64,000 bases of DNA from Alloascoidea africana (GCA_030581615.1 JAKTTT010000072.1:1-64000); one strand, 5' to 3'; positions 22,738-35,400 are shown, numbered from the stretch's first letter. Made by a program: numbers and translations. The notes: generated by a model from the sequence alone, not told the origin.

Positions 22738-23184
22738 GCTCTTATTTTTTTTGTAATTTTTTTTGGGCCCCCGTGCATGTCATTTTCTTTCCTTTTTGCA
22801 AACATTTACTAATCTCTGGCATTCTGACATTCATGACAACTACAACTACACTTTTTTTTTTGGCATATATAGGAATAAATGTGTATGCTTTAATAATTAT
22901 TGGTATTAAAAATGAAAATCTACCGTTGTGTATTTCTATAATTCTAACAAGCAAGCCTTCTCTTAAGATAAGAGATAGCGAATAAATAAGTAGCCAAATA
23001 AATAATAGTTTGGTAACAATAGCTTTTGTGTGTGCTTCGGCCGAGAAAATAGGGTGTACTTTCAGCTCAACTATAATCACCAAAGTAATAAATAAATAAA
23101 TATACTGGGACAAGGACCGTTGTGATCCTTCCCTGAAATCTGCATCAAGACAAGCAATTCACAAAGAGAGGACCGACTACCCGT
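22738..23184. other. intergenic region between convergent genes
   Basis: This 0.45-kb AT-rich stretch, with several T and AT runs, lies between the ends of IWR1 and the small serine-rich gene. It probably contains both polyadenylation sites. No gene was recognised. Confidence 0.55.
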
Positions 23185-23615
23185 CTAGTCTTTGTAATGA
23201 GACTTGGAGCTTGGGCCTCTCAACATGACCGTTGAGGGGGCATAGGGAATGTTGGCATCGACATGGGAAGCTTGGCCTACAAGGAGAAATATCAAAAAAC
23301 GGTTAACTTCAAAATCCGAAAACAAGTTGGCGCTTCAATGCAACCCAAATACAACACAATGGCTTTCGCCACAATTAGGTTGCAAAAACGAGTAGAACCC
23401 CCAAATCGAAGGGCATTCCGGAGACAAGAAAAAAAAATTTAAGAGAGAAAATGCTCACCTGGTGCAGGCAATCTAAATCCAACGGGGGTCCCTGGCCTTG
23501 TAGAGGAAAGGCTGCTGAGTGAGCTGTTGCTGACGGTGCTGGCAGCGCTAGAGGATCTGCTCATATCGACAGAATCAAGGATGCTGTTTTTTTCGGTGTT
23601 CTGTTCAAAAGACAT
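23185..23615 (-). CDS. small serine-rich protein, 82 residues, two exons, function unknown
   Basis: Exons 23459-23615 and 23185-23276 join across a 182-nt intron (donor GTGAGC, TTAAC branch, acceptor GTAG) to give 82 residues. Exon 1 starts MSFEQNTEKNSILDSVDMS and is followed by a serine-rich segment and GTPVGFRLPAPG. Exon 2 adds QASHVDANIPYAPSTVMLRG and a basic end. It has no signal peptide, membrane segment or known domain. The evenly hydrophilic composition and the splice signals support a real gene, but I do not recognise it. Its promoter runs into the GC-rich island upstream. Confidence 0.65.
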
Positions 23616-23699
23616 TGTAGCGGACTGGATACGATCGAAGATGGGTGTTGGTGAAGACAAGAAGAAAGAAAGACGGGAAGGGCACAATATTTATGTTTC

Positions 23700-23995
23700 G
23701 CATGCTCGGCCTTGTGCGAAGTTCTTCCCACGTGCCAAGCCGGGCCCAGGAAGGGGTGCATGGGTGTACGCGGCGCGGCAGATTTGCGCGAGTCTCGGGC
23801 CCGGCCTTCACCGTTTGGTCACCGTTTGGTCACCGTTTGGTCCCCGTTTGGCCGGCCTGGGGGCTTCTCCACGGGGCCGTGGTTCCCGTGTTCATGTTGG
23901 TGTTGGTGTTCGCGGGTTCGCGGGTTCGCTGAGTGTTCTCCGGTGTGGATGGCAGGTGTCGGCTGGGGGTGCTGCCCAGCCCCCGTGTAGAGCCA
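23700..23995. other. GC-rich island
   Basis: About 300 bp are near 60-65% GC by eye, against about 40% around it, with frequent CGCG and GGGCCC words. Open frames cross it on both strands, but their translations look like products of base composition (rich in Gly, Arg, Pro), with no family resemblance. It lies in the upstream region of the small serine-rich gene. Regulatory function is possible but not shown. Confidence 0.65.
23809..23852 (+). repeat. 11-bp tandem repeat, four units
   Basis: Three exact units of CACCGTTTGGT and a fourth with one or two changes (CCCCGTTTGGC) lie head to tail inside the GC-rich island. The unit resembles a transcription-factor site array, but no factor is assigned. 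Confidence 0.9.
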
Positions 23996-25285
23996 GATCA
24001 ACTTGAAACTGAACTTGACAAGAGATAAACGTAAACGCCTAAAGAGTGTGGAAAACGTGCTCAACGTTTTTCCCTTAAATGTCTCACTACAAATGCAAAT
24101 TGATTTGTTTTCCAACTTCCTGTTGTGTTTTGTCAGCGCTATCTAGCGATTCAACTAGCTGAGGTCGTTAACCGTTGGACTAATTAACCAAAACCAACCT
24201 GCTCAAATTGTTTCCAACTCTAAACAGCAATTAGAACGAAAAACCTTTAGTTTTGTTTTCCTTTCCAACTCTCGCAACAGTCCAGTGGAATGGCACATGG
24301 CCAGTTTCCATGCATCAACGCCCTTTATATATGATTGCTGCCGTATGGAAGGCAAAAACGTGCCACCTGAGAAAGTATTTTGCTGACTTCTTCTTCTCGT
24401 CAGACACTTTACGCATTTCTTCAAAGTCCAGTTGAAATACGTTTCACTCGGGGAAGAACGATGGACAAAATATAGACATCCTTCACTTGATCAAACATCC
24501 CAGACATGTTGTGCTGCAGAGGTGCATGCTTCTAATCCTGCAGTCGAGATACGCGGTCTCCCATTAACAGAAAGTAGCATTTCCATCCAACAAATAACAA
24601 ATACATGGCCGGGCCAGAAACATTCTCCACTTTTCTTGTTCATTTGTGTTGAGTCGTTCCTAATCGGAGGCGGCTAAATATAAAAAGGGGAGGATCACAA
24701 TGGAACGGCGGGAGTTTTGTCCCCTTTAGGGTAAACGGAGCTTTATCGGGCCAGTCCTATCCTCTCCACACATAGATATCCCAAAAGAATAATCTTTCAA
24801 AGATTTTTTGCATGAACGCTTTCAACTTGCTTGGCACCTTTTTCCGATCTTTCAGATTGCTTCGATTGTAACGTCCACCATCTGTGTATTTTGATTTTTG
24901 AGCATTCCCAGATATCCGTTATCAAGATGAAACATGGACAGGAGAATTCAATTTGTTCCATCGTTTCTAAAAAAACTACAGATTTCTTAGTTGCAATTAA
25001 TTAGATGGCAATTGACACGCAATGTATCCCCCACTCTGTAAGTAAAATTCATTCTCATCACTGTCATAATATCATCCGCGTAGTTAATTCCTATCTATTA
25101 TATCAGAACCCAATAGACGTATGCTTTAATAACACAATTTTTCCTGCGGTTTGAAACAGAAAATGCTTTTTTTTTGTATTTTTTTTTTCCCTCAATGATT
25201 TTCTTTTTAAATGTAGAAGTAAATTGATAAAAGATACATGCAGGAGCATCTCCATCTCTTCGGCGCTTGGCCACGTCTATTTTAT

Positions 25286-27358
25286 CTAAACTTCTTTATC
25301 AAGTATAACAAAAGTAGCAGGAAGCTTCCCCATCCTACCATCTTTTGTCTCCCCCACCCACCATTGATCATCCTCGGTATGTTTGCTGACAATTCGAATC
25401 TTGTCCCCAACTCGAAACGAAACATCTCCCGGTAATTCTCCATGGAAGGTATGAATCGCAGTAGCATACTGTTTTCCTTTATTGATCCCGGTACTCGTAA
25501 CAGTCGTTGCACTGTTTAAGCTGCTGGATGATTTAATTGTCGATTCATCGCTAGTGACTATTTCAAGACTATCGGCAATAGGCGCTTCATCCAGTTGTTT
25601 ATCATCCTTGCCAATTTGAAAGAGATCTGTGTCGATTCGATCGGCCATAGAAACCAGCACTTCAAAACTTGGCTTTCTACCATCAGCTCCTCCACAAGCA
25701 AATTCGGTGAGTGTACTGATTAAAAATGATAAAGTGCCTCCTGTTGCAGAACTCAATGCTCTCGCAAGAGTCATGGTGTGATGATCGTGCTTTTTGAAGG
25801 TGGTGATAATAGGGCAATCTGTGATGATTCCAACTGGCTTTCGACTCAGAGTTTCGACAATACTTTCCATTGTACGTGGCGGTGGAGACGGTGATGAGCC
25901 AATCTGCGGAACTGAATTGCGAGAAGGGAGAGGAGGGGGTACCGTTAACGGATTCTGAAGTGAAGAAGAGCGAGTGGCACGGAAGCCCAAACTGGGGCTT
26001 GTTGGGAAAAAAGAACTTGATTTAACTGATTGTGGAGATGTTGGTGGACTCTTTGATGATTTCCTAAAGAAGCTCCATCCTGCACTATGTGCACTACCAA
26101 CGCTGGACATTGATGGAGTCTTTTTCCTTTGTGTACTTGGAGGAGCAGAGGCCAATGTTGAAGTAGAGGAGTGCAAGTGATGTGCATCAGTAGAAACTGA
26201 AGAACCTTGGTTATGATGGAAAGATGGTGTTCTTCTAAAGAACTCTAACGATAAAGGCTCTTTTAGAGGGTCTAGGACATTCTCAAACATACCGTTTGTT
26301 TTATCAGCAGGTTTAACGGGGTGGGTCAATGACATTGTTTTGAAGTTGAGATTAGCTGCGCTAGGCTTAATTGCCTTTCTAAATACACTGGTTGTAGCAT
26401 TGAATGTTGTATCAACCGCTGTGTTAACCTTGCTTTTCACTTTTTCGCTTCTGGTTTCCTTCCACATTGGCGTTTTTATCGCTTCCCCATCAGCAATGTG
26501 AGGAATTTTTTCAACTTTTTCGTGAATCCCTTCAAACTCTTGTTCCCATTCCGCACAAATGTCATCAAAATCAAATGCGTCATTCATCCGTAGTCCATAA
26601 CGAACGGTGAAAATTTCTAGGTTATCTTTTCCAATTCTAAATATCTCCAAATTTGTTTGATAGAGAATATTTGTGAGCAAGTTCAAAAACTCTGACATTT
26701 GTCCTAACACTTTGGGCATGGATTTTTTAATCTTCTCATCGTACTTTAAAAATAGCCTTGTTGCCTCTTCGAGATCGTACTCCAGCTTGCGAAGCTGCTC
26801 TTTCTCCTTATCCGTGGCCGGCTGCTCCTGCTTTTCCAGCTTCTTCCTTGATTTTTCCATACTTTCTGTGAACCTATCATAATCGAGTTTTTTATGGCTT
26901 CGCTTCTTTAACGCCTTCTCTACCTCTTCCAGATATATCTTCATCTCTTTGCATTTGTAAATAACTTGCACCTCCAATTTCTCTAATCGCGGAACAATTG
27001 CCTTTTGTAAGCTTTCTTCCACAATCTTAAACTCTTTTATCTGTGCCATGTTCAACACAGGTGTCACCTGGTTCTCTCTAACTGCCTGGTTGATGCTCAG
27101 GTCATCCTCTTTTAGATCAGAAGGAATATCGTTATATAGATCGATCATTATCTGGTTTGTCTCAATACCATGTTTCAACAGAGTTTTCCATGATTTTACA
27201 TAAATATCAGCTTGACTTTCAATGTAGGCGACGCCACCAATACATGATTTTATGTCTTGTTCCCAGTCCAGTACCAATTGCTCAGTATCCTTTCTTGCAA
27301 AATGGGTGAATTGATGAGGAGTGCGCAAGAGCGCCTTTTTCGCGCCTTTAAACGACAT
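25286..27358 (-). CDS. N-BAR and SH3 domain protein, Rvs167-related
   Basis: Membrane-curving adaptor of 690 residues. The N terminus (MSFKGAKKALLRTPHQF) is the amphipathic start of Rvs167/amphiphysin BAR proteins, followed by a helical BAR domain to about residue 280 with charged coiled coil (KKLDYDRFTESMEKSRKKLE). The middle is serine- and proline-rich with LPSRN-type polyproline. The last 60 residues are an SH3 domain (AIHTFHGELPGDVSFRVGD, then DDQWWVGETKDGRMGKLPATFV). The BAR part is divergent from Rvs167 itself, so this may be a paralogue of the Hob1 or RVS162 kind rather than RVS167. The likely site is endocytic patches with Vrp1 and myosin I. The ATG is at 27358. Confidence 0.9.
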   Translation of the reverse strand: MSFKGAKKALLRTPHQFTHFARKDTEQLVLDWEQDIKSCIGGVAYIESQADIYVKSWKTLLKHGIETNQIMIDLYNDIPSDLKEDDLSINQAVRENQVTPVLNMAQIKEFKIVEESLQKAIVPRLEKLEVQVIYKCKEMKIYLEEVEKALKKRSHKKLDYDRFTESMEKSRKKLEKQEQPATDKEKEQLRKLEYDLEEATRLFLKYDEKIKKSMPKVLGQMSEFLNLLTNILYQTNLEIFRIGKDNLEIFTVRYGLRMNDAFDFDDICAEWEQEFEGIHEKVEKIPHIADGEAIKTPMWKETRSEKVKSKVNTAVDTTFNATTSVFRKAIKPSAANLNFKTMSLTHPVKPADKTNGMFENVLDPLKEPLSLEFFRRTPSFHHNQGSSVSTDAHHLHSSTSTLASAPPSTQRKKTPSMSSVGSAHSAGWSFFRKSSKSPPTSPQSVKSSSFFPTSPSLGFRATRSSSLQNPLTVPPPLPSRNSVPQIGSSPSPPPRTMESIVETLSRKPVGIITDCPIITTFKKHDHHTMTLARALSSATGGTLSFLISTLTEFACGGADGRKPSFEVLVSMADRIDTDLFQIGKDDKQLDEAPIADSLEIVTSDESTIKSSSSLNSATTVTSTGINKGKQYATAIHTFHGELPGDVSFRVGDKIRIVSKHTEDDQWWVGETKDGRMGKLPATFVILDKEV

Positions 27359-28104
27359 TCTGTCTATCGCTGATTAGCCTTGCAATGTACAGCGTGAATC
27401 TAAAAACGTTGGACCTGCTGGGGTGTGTGGCCTTTTCCGTTGATACCGAAGGCTGAGCGACTGTTGGTGATTCACTAAACATCCAAAAGCCTCATTTCTC
27501 GGTGCAACAATCAAGATCAACCCTTCTCAAATCGTGTTGAGCCGTGGCTAATTGATTTGGGCCTTGCAACTTTAGAGATTCTTGTTTTCGTGCAAATTCC
27601 TTTAGTTAGGCTCTTGAGTTGTATGTATAATCGCACTGTATGAACTGGCTCGCCTACGTTCATATTAAGCTCTAAGTATTAATCTCTTTACAAGGAAAAT
27701 CAAAATAGCCATATGTTTATACCTGTATAAAAAAAAAAGAATATATTGACAAATGAACTTCAATTACAAAACATTTTCTGCCTCTCTTTTGTTTGAATAC
27801 AAACCAAATAAATACTTTTAACTGTTTAAAAACACAAGACAATATACAGATGCACAAAATGAGCATAAAATGCGATAAAATATAGACGACGCCAACAGAT
27901 GAAATTATAGCCTTTTCAGAAAAATTAAAAAAAAGCCAGAAATGCCGATCAAAGAATGATGCTATTATTTTTTTCATCTCGAGCTGTTGTAAAAAGGACT
28001 ATTCTTATGGTAAACGGAAAATGCTGAAAGTGTAGAGTACAATATTGGCTTTATCGGATACAACAACCACCAGATGACATAAAAAGGGAACACTGGAAGT
28101 TTGC
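27359..28104. other. intergenic region between BAR-SH3 and STP-like genes
   Basis: This 0.75-kb stretch holds the BAR-SH3 promoter at its left and the 3' region of the zinc-finger gene at its right, with AT-rich runs around 27730-27960. No further gene is seen. Confidence 0.55.
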
Positions 28105-29433
28105 CTATAACAAGGCTTTGCATTTTCTGTTCTCATCAGTGGCGAGAATGTGATTTTCCAACCAATCTTCTCCAGTGCTTCTCCTTCCACAATGGGCACA
28201 AACTCCCTCATGGCAAAGCTTGGAGTTCAAGTTCTTAAACCTGTTCACAACCTTATCATAATCAAAACGGAAATGAGTGTGTAGCAGGTGCTTCTTAAAG
28301 TCGTATTTTCTGTTAAATTGGCCTCGCTTATGACGGCACATGTGTCGTGGGAATGGGCATCTAAATCTTCCAACCGATTCATGTGTTCTCATGTGTCGAG
28401 GAAGATCACGGACAAGATACTCATGGCAAATCGAGCATATGTGGTTGTCGAGTTTATCGGTTTGATTGGCCTTCTTCTTACCTCCTTTTGCAGGTTTTGT
28501 AATCTTGCTTGTGCCCTTTGCCTGAGTATCATGGACGCGAGACCTGGTGATTATTGGCTTTTCCGTAAAGGATGTAGAAATTTTTCTTGTGCTGTGGAGA
28601 TTATCAGGAAATGTTTCTGGCGAAGATGCTGGCGTATCATTGTTGGTATGGGTCAAATCTTCCGTAAATGAATCTTCTTTTGGTGAAAATGCACCAGTTG
28701 AAAGATCTGATGGAGTAGGATAGGAGGAAAGACTTGTGCCTTTCGATATATTGGAGAAAACAGAGCCGTTAGAAACGGTTGAACATGTAGAAGAGGATCG
28801 GACAGGAACGCTGTTGATGAGATATGATTCTGGAGGAGGATGGAAAAGATGGCTATCCATAACTTTCTCAACAGCGTCTGCTACTGGATCGTTCATGCAA
28901 ATGAAACGGGGAGATGTGACCACACTCTTGTTCATTTCTTCGTTCAAAATCAGAGATTCATCGTTAGTAGAAAAAATAGATGTGTTTAAAGGGATAACAC
29001 CACCGCAGGACTGCTCATTGAAAGCATCCAAGTTTCCAGGAACAGAATAGTCGAAAGTTCCAACACTTGGTGGGTATGAAACAGCTGGTTGGCACCCATT
29101 GGCAAATAGATTGCAAGCATCTCTTTGTACTTGTTCAGAATTCATCATAGAGTCGGCTTCTATAAGATTATGGGCATTTCTTAGGGTGGTGGGTTCCTGG
29201 TCATACAAATCAACTTGTTCATTTTCAAGCCGAGACCCCAGCCGTTTCGAAATATCATTAAAGGATGAAAATTCGGAGCCTTGCAATGGATAGTTTGCGA
29301 ATTGTTGTTCTTCAATTTGGCCCATTATACCGACGGGATAACTGTTGGAGTTATTTACGTAGTACCCATTCGAGCCGTCGTTATTGTTGTTATTGGCGTT
29401 GTTGAGATACAATTGTTGACAGTAGTTGGACAT
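28105..29433 (-). CDS. STP-type C2H2 zinc-finger transcription factor
   Basis: Predicted nuclear factor of 442 residues. The C-terminal 120 residues carry three zinc-finger-like units in the arrangement of the yeast Stp1-Stp4 family: CSICHEYLVRDLPRHMRTH, then FRCPFPRHMCRHKRGQFNRK with YDFKKHLLHTH, then CAHCGRRSTGEDWLENHI ending in a final Cys. The N-terminal 300 residues are Asn- and Ser-rich with no domain; a basic stretch (KITKPAKGGKKKANQ) before the fingers could be a nuclear signal. The first ATG in frame is at 29433. Stp1 and Stp2 control amino-acid permease genes; whether this one does is not shown. Its upstream region is unusually long. Confidence 0.88.
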   Translation of the reverse strand: MSNYCQQLYLNNANNNNNDGSNGYYVNNSNSYPVGIMGQIEEQQFANYPLQGSEFSSFNDISKRLGSRLENEQVDLYDQEPTTLRNAHNLIEADSMMNSEQVQRDACNLFANGCQPAVSYPPSVGTFDYSVPGNLDAFNEQSCGGVIPLNTSIFSTNDESLILNEEMNKSVVTSPRFICMNDPVADAVEKVMDSHLFHPPPESYLINSVPVRSSSTCSTVSNGSVFSNISKGTSLSSYPTPSDLSTGAFSPKEDSFTEDLTHTNNDTPASSPETFPDNLHSTRKISTSFTEKPIITRSRVHDTQAKGTSKITKPAKGGKKKANQTDKLDNHICSICHEYLVRDLPRHMRTHESVGRFRCPFPRHMCRHKRGQFNRKYDFKKHLLHTHFRFDYDKVVNRFKNLNSKLCHEGVCAHCGRRSTGEDWLENHILATDENRKCKALL

Positions 29434-32400
29434 TTTGACGTGTATAAGGTCTATGCAGTTTAGAAAAATTTGTACCTCAAGTAGAACGGTTAACTCCTCG
29501 TTTATCACCAAATCTTCAAAGAATTAGTTGCACGACAAATGAAATTCCTATGAGTGTTTACTAGGAAGAATGCGAAACGGGAAGCCAAATGAAAACAGAG
29601 ATCTTGTGCAAAGCGACTGAAATGTAAAACAAATGAAATATGTAGACAAGGAAATCAAGAAAGAATCGGGGCCCAGTGAGAACTGAGATTCCTTGTAGTT
29701 ATATAAAAAAAAGGGAGCATGTGGGAAAAATTGAAGATTGAGAGAACGGGAAAAGAGAATTAAAATTGGGAGGTGCAAACTCCAGTCTTGAGCCCATTGA
29801 TCCATTTTATCTAAGCTTGCCAAATCGGTCTACATACTTGCAAAATTATATAAACGTATAGGGTGGGGGAGAAGTTGATTAATTGATTTAAATCATCTGC
29901 TGTACAAGTACATTTTACTAGGATATGAAAAATGCATGGTGCATCTCAGGGTTTTGAATATGCGCTCTCATATTCTCATCCTTTTCTTTGATCGGAGTAT
30001 AGTAGAAATGAAAATGGACTCTACTGGAAACAGGGCAAAAAAAATTAAAGTCCGTAGCATCTTCGGAGACCCTCGAGATATACGACAGTGGTGGTGTCAC
30101 GATGACGATAAGCAAAGCATGACCATGAAGGAGAGTTATAACCTTACATTCTTTATCTCCAGTTTAGGTAAACACAAAAAGAGTGAATAACTCCTAGATC
30201 CAAATCACTTGTAGGATTTTTTTCAAAGATTTCGGAGAACAGTTTACGTTATTAAGAGTGGCGCAAAGGTTGATTCAAATGAGAAAAAAGGCACAAATGC
30301 ATCTGGATCAGAGCAGAGCAATGTGGAAAACTCAGCACCAAGTACAAAGTGCATCCATTTATATGATAATCAGATTCACGCATGGGATCCTTTTAGGGGC
30401 TTTTGTGCTGCCGCGTCCTGTAAGCTCAAATTTTTCCAATTTTTCAGTTCGGTAAAGCGAGCACAAGTATAGTTGGCTCCTTCACATCAAAGTGTCGGGC
30501 CGGATTCATATTAGAATGGATATCGAACACTTTTGCTTCAGAGCTATGAAACAGCATCTCTTGGCCCTGAACATACAGAGAAAGCAAATACTGACGGGCA
30601 TTTTATTAAAGGCTATTATATGTAGAACACCATTTGCCTATTCCATCACTAACATCGTGATTTGTCCATAAGTTACTACTGGCTGTGTTGCCACCACTCT
30701 GTGATTTTGATACTTTTCATTGCATTCCTAATGTATATAGGCAGGGGAGGAATAGTGTCTGCCGGCGAATCACTTCAAGAATTTTGGACTGAGTGAAGAA
30801 TAGGGATATCGGAGATAGTTTTAAATAGAAGTGGCAAATATAGCTTGAAAGAAAACCGATTTTACGACTTGAATTTTCTTTAATGTTCCCCAGTTTTCTT
30901 TCTGTGTGATAATTTTGAAAATTCCACTCTTGAATGTTATCCTGGCTTAGTTGGCTACTTTGTGTTTGTATGACTCAAGATGAAACTGATCCTAAAAAGG
31001 CTAAATAGAAACAAAGGGGTAGATAATCTTCAAGTGGATTCTGACCATTAGATGTGACAGGTCTCCATAAAAATACCCCATGTAATTCCAAATTCTTCAA
31101 ATGTGTTTCACTCAATGCTTTGGCATGCTGTTTGTGATAAGAGATTTTTATGTCAAACAAGTTTAAACTCTTTAAATTGGTTACTATTATTTCCGTGTTC
31201 TGTAAAGCAGTAAGAGGTATGGGATTGGTGCTCTTCAGATCATAGACTTTTCATCAAGTGTTGCATATTCTACGTTGTTACTTATTCCATGGTTATCTTA
31301 ACCAAATGTGTCGCTTTCTTCGAAATCACACATTCGGTAACAGCGCTTATGCGATAGGCGAAGTGAGATGATGTACAGCCACCTAAGGTTTGATAATGTA
31401 CTCCCTGGCCGCTCGGAAATCTCTCCTTGCATTGGATATGCCCAAAATATTAAACGATCTGAAAAACTTTCCCTTGACGGTGTAAACTTTTCAAATCAAC
31501 ATAATAGTAAAGGTCATTTAGTTCAAGCTAAACAAGTCTTGTTTCATTTGTTTGTAAACCCAATTAACCTTTTAGATGATATGCCAGCATATGTTTTGTA
31601 TTGTAGCTTGTGATTTTCTCCGATAATTTTCTCAGTAATGTGAGAGCATGCAACACTGGTACTAAAATGTACGGCTTTGGATCTGGCATCCAAGGACAGA
31701 AAGTCTTTAATAGCTGATGAATCATGTCTCAGTCTCGAATCGAAGAACTAAGATTCGAGAACATAAAATCAGCTGCTTAAGATTGGCCTATTTGAGCGAG
31801 CTTGAAGATTGATGTGGAGAACCTATAGTGAGCTTACACTCCCAAGATTTGACCTTTAAAGGAGGGAGCGTGTTTATCATTTTATTATTTACTTGGCAGA
31901 TACAAGATAGACCAAAAAAGACTTTTGCCGCCACCTTATCGAAACCTGATGGTTATCATATAGGAGGAATGTTTTTGACTGCTTGGGCAAGCTCATTCGC
32001 TGATATATAGTGATGTTTTAAGCAATTTGTTGTGTTCCTGTTTGGTATGATAAATTTTGGATCGTTTAATTCCCGTTAGGGAAGTCTGAGACTATTGCTG
32101 TGACATTTTTGGTTGGCTGAATCCAAGCTTGGTTTTGATCATGTGCTAACTGGATATGGCTAGTGTTGTTACAGGTTTTAAGAAGCTGTTTTCAGCATTT
32201 TAAAAAGTAAGGGAAATGGATTGGTGTTAAGAAAATAGAGAAAAGCTTCAAATGTGTCAATAATCTTCAGTTCGAGCCAGATGCTTTTGCCAAATTTAAA
32301 ACAACCTCTTTATTTAGAACATGTCAGATTCGATCTAGAGGTTTATGGTCACAAACGCACCTTTGCTCATAAGCCTCTGAAATCCCAAGCCAACGATATA

Positions 32401-35400
32401 ACCATCTTGTGAGAATGCAATTTCCAATCATGACATTTGGACATCTTGCTACTATTCCTCTGAAATTCTTTCAAAACTACTTAGGATATATTGGTTCAAA
32501 AGGTGTTTCAAAAGTTTTGGACAAATGAAAGCTCCTCGACGACACAAATCAAACGTTGAATCAGAAAACAGATTAAAAGATATTTGTAATAGAAAGATTT
32601 TTTACAAATATCCTTGAGAGAATATGGTTTGTTTTTATTGGCAAAGTTTTACCTACTATGTCATTTTTTCAACTAGGACCTTAAATCGCTGCCTGTGTAT
32701 TGTGTTTTACAGAGCTATCGTCCTACGTCTTTCAATGCCCATATTCTTACACAAGTATCGAAATTTCGGATTTAGCTGGCTATAATCAACTATTCAATTT
32801 AGGAATCAAGTTATTCATTTACACCTCAATGTAAGGTGCCGAAAGAATTGTATACCTGTATCCCAAAGCCAAACCAAGTAGGCTCCTTCTCCTTCTGAAT
32901 GAAGCGATACAAACACAATCATATTTTTTAGACTAAAGCAAGAAAAAAAAAGCATTTCTCCTAAAACTGAATATATGGTTGCCATACCCGAATAGTTTCA
33001 ATGTCAACGGCTATACCTTTACGCATTCCGATGATTGTTTATCCACACGTGGCTTGAACTAAGACGCCAATCGTCTCTACGTGATCTGTAAATATAGAGG
33101 GAGGGCAAATGGTCGAGCATTTGTTAGAATGGATACTTGAAAGGTCCGGACCCTCTGTGCATAGCTTCCATCGGATAATCATTTCCTCAGTCAAGTTGCC
33201 AAAGGTTCTGGTGATTAGATCTTTTCTCTTGCATTATTTAAATCGCATGCCTGTTTTTCATCCAGCTAAATGCAGTGGAAAGATGGATGTACATATGTAT
33301 GAATTCTTTTTCAATGCGTTTTCAAGCAATCAATGGCACCATGAGGAAGCTTTCACCTCTACTTGTTTGTCGAACAGAAAAACGTGCTCTGCTCTACAAA
33401 ATACATCAAATGGTGTGCTTCATCTTATGGAGCATGACAGCACACCATAAGGAACACTTCATCAACATTATTGGCTACAAGAACATAACAGAATATCCAA
33501 CTAAAATGCATCCCAGTGTCACACAGGCAAGGCACTTGGCCAGGTAATGTGCACACTTTCCAAAAAGCTTTAACATATCTAGATTGGGTAAGTAAATGTT
33601 TGGAAATGCCAGCTTGAGATTTGGTTGATTTAAATAACAGCTGTGTATCGGTTAACGCAAAGTAAACTCCGGAGTTGGTGTTAAAACAGTTATCTGAGTG
33701 CCAACACCTAAATGGCACACCCTATTTGTACTTTATATACCATAATTACTGCAGAAGTAAACACTGAGCCCAGCTCACAAAGTATTTTTAATTCAACTTT
33801 TGCTCCATTTAAATAGCAAAAGCTCACATAGCGACCAATTTCCCGATCTAAATTAATTCCTACTACTGATGGAGTACTTCCATTCTTCAGTTTTTGTTTT
33901 TATTTCCTTTAATTATGGAGCCCTTTTTTGTGCTATGTCAAAGCGACCTTTCCGTTGAAAGCACCTTGTGCGGGCTATGTTCTCCCAGATGAGTCCATAT
34001 GCATTGATGCCTCAGCTGCTTTTAACATATCCAGAAGGATCAACAGCTGGGGGCATGTGTCCAGGCCGAATACATTTATTGGCGAAAGGGAGAAGCCCTT
34101 TCAAATTCCAAGAAATGTCTTGTCGCAAAGGACCTAAATTTTTCAATGTCTGAGACATGATAAAAGGGTAGCTGTTGTCGCATGACTTGAAAAGACAAGA
34201 CAATGGAGAGCCAACTATATTGCCTTGTGCAAAACTATGGTTCATTATTTGCAATAATCAAAGACCCTTGGGCTTGCAGGGTCCGAAGAATATAAAAATT
34301 GCTGTTTTCTAAGCCCACATAGGCCAGGATTGGCCATTTTCCATAAGCATCCATTTGCAGAAATCGTAACTAAGAAAGATGTTTTATGTTATCTAACTAA
34401 AACTCCTCCGAATCTTAGTTTATTCTCTTTCTTCATTTACTTGGCTTCAAGAACCCATTTAGTAACTCAAATATTCTTGGACTATATTGCCATGTCTTTC
34501 CATTCCACAATGATACTCTTCTCCAAGTTTCCTATAATAGTTAACAATACGTTCACTAAAACGAATTTACTGTCAAAATTGGGCATTTAAAAACAAGTTT
34601 TGTCAAGGTTAATTCATATTTTATAAAGATAAAGGCTATCATGATGCTGTTAATACTGGGCAAATCTTTAGACAATGAGAGCATCTATCTTCTTAAAGAA
34701 CAAAATGCTTTCGTCTTTTTACACTTGACATATCAGTAGTGAAATCCAAAGGTCAGTTTCTTGAACGCAACCAAGTTTAGAAAAGCTTACAAGTCCCAGC
34801 TCTTTGAAATGGCGAATTTTTTGCCTTATGTTATGAAAGAGTGGGAAAAATGTTGTTGCATAATGCTATTAATGTTGCAACAATGCTTAACATCAAATTT
34901 AATGACTCAATATCTGCGTGTCAGCTCACCCGAAAGGAATGTCAGTTCCCACAAAATCAAAGCGTTCAGCAAGCAGGATTTAAGAGAAGTTTTGATTGCT
35001 AAAGAAGATGAATTTAATGTTGGGTTGTTTCTCATCTGAATACATTAATCCTGCCCTAACAGCTATCAATCAAACCCGGAACTAAAGAAGGAAAAAAGTT
35101 GCCCATCTCGCGAATTGCATTACACGCAAGATACGGGCGACTAGGATTTTGGTTTGTGCACAAATTGGTACGTATGTACTGATTGAAACTATCACACCTA
35201 TCATGTTGTATCGTGATGGCGACTCAGGAATTTATTTGCCTATTTAAGGGATTATTAGATCGATTATTTTGATTATAGGGTGAAATCTTTTTGCACTGAG
35301 TTATTGGTGAAGACGGAGCAATTAAATGAACCAAACTTTATTCGGAACCGAAGAGTCGTCTGCTGCTACCCAGAAACATAGAGCCGCATGCCAAACTCCT

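Larger units (their letters stand above)
23616..25285. other. 1.7-kb upstream region with GC-rich island and a TATA element
   Basis: The first 400 bp contain a GC-rich island at about 23700-23995, described with its repeats separately. Farther right, a clear TATA element (TATAAAAAGG, about 24678-24687) is followed by stress-element-like CCCCT and AGGGG pentamers and a tiny plus-strand frame (ATG at 24812, 19 residues, MNAFNLLGTFFRSFRLLRL), but no ordinary gene follows. The right end, with long T runs, is the 3' region of the BAR-SH3 gene. Confidence 0.5.

Noticed and set aside
23527-24006. Long frames on both strands through the GC-rich island
   Set aside because: High GC lowers stop-codon frequency; translations are Gly/Arg/Pro-rich with no conserved motif and overlap each other on all frames.
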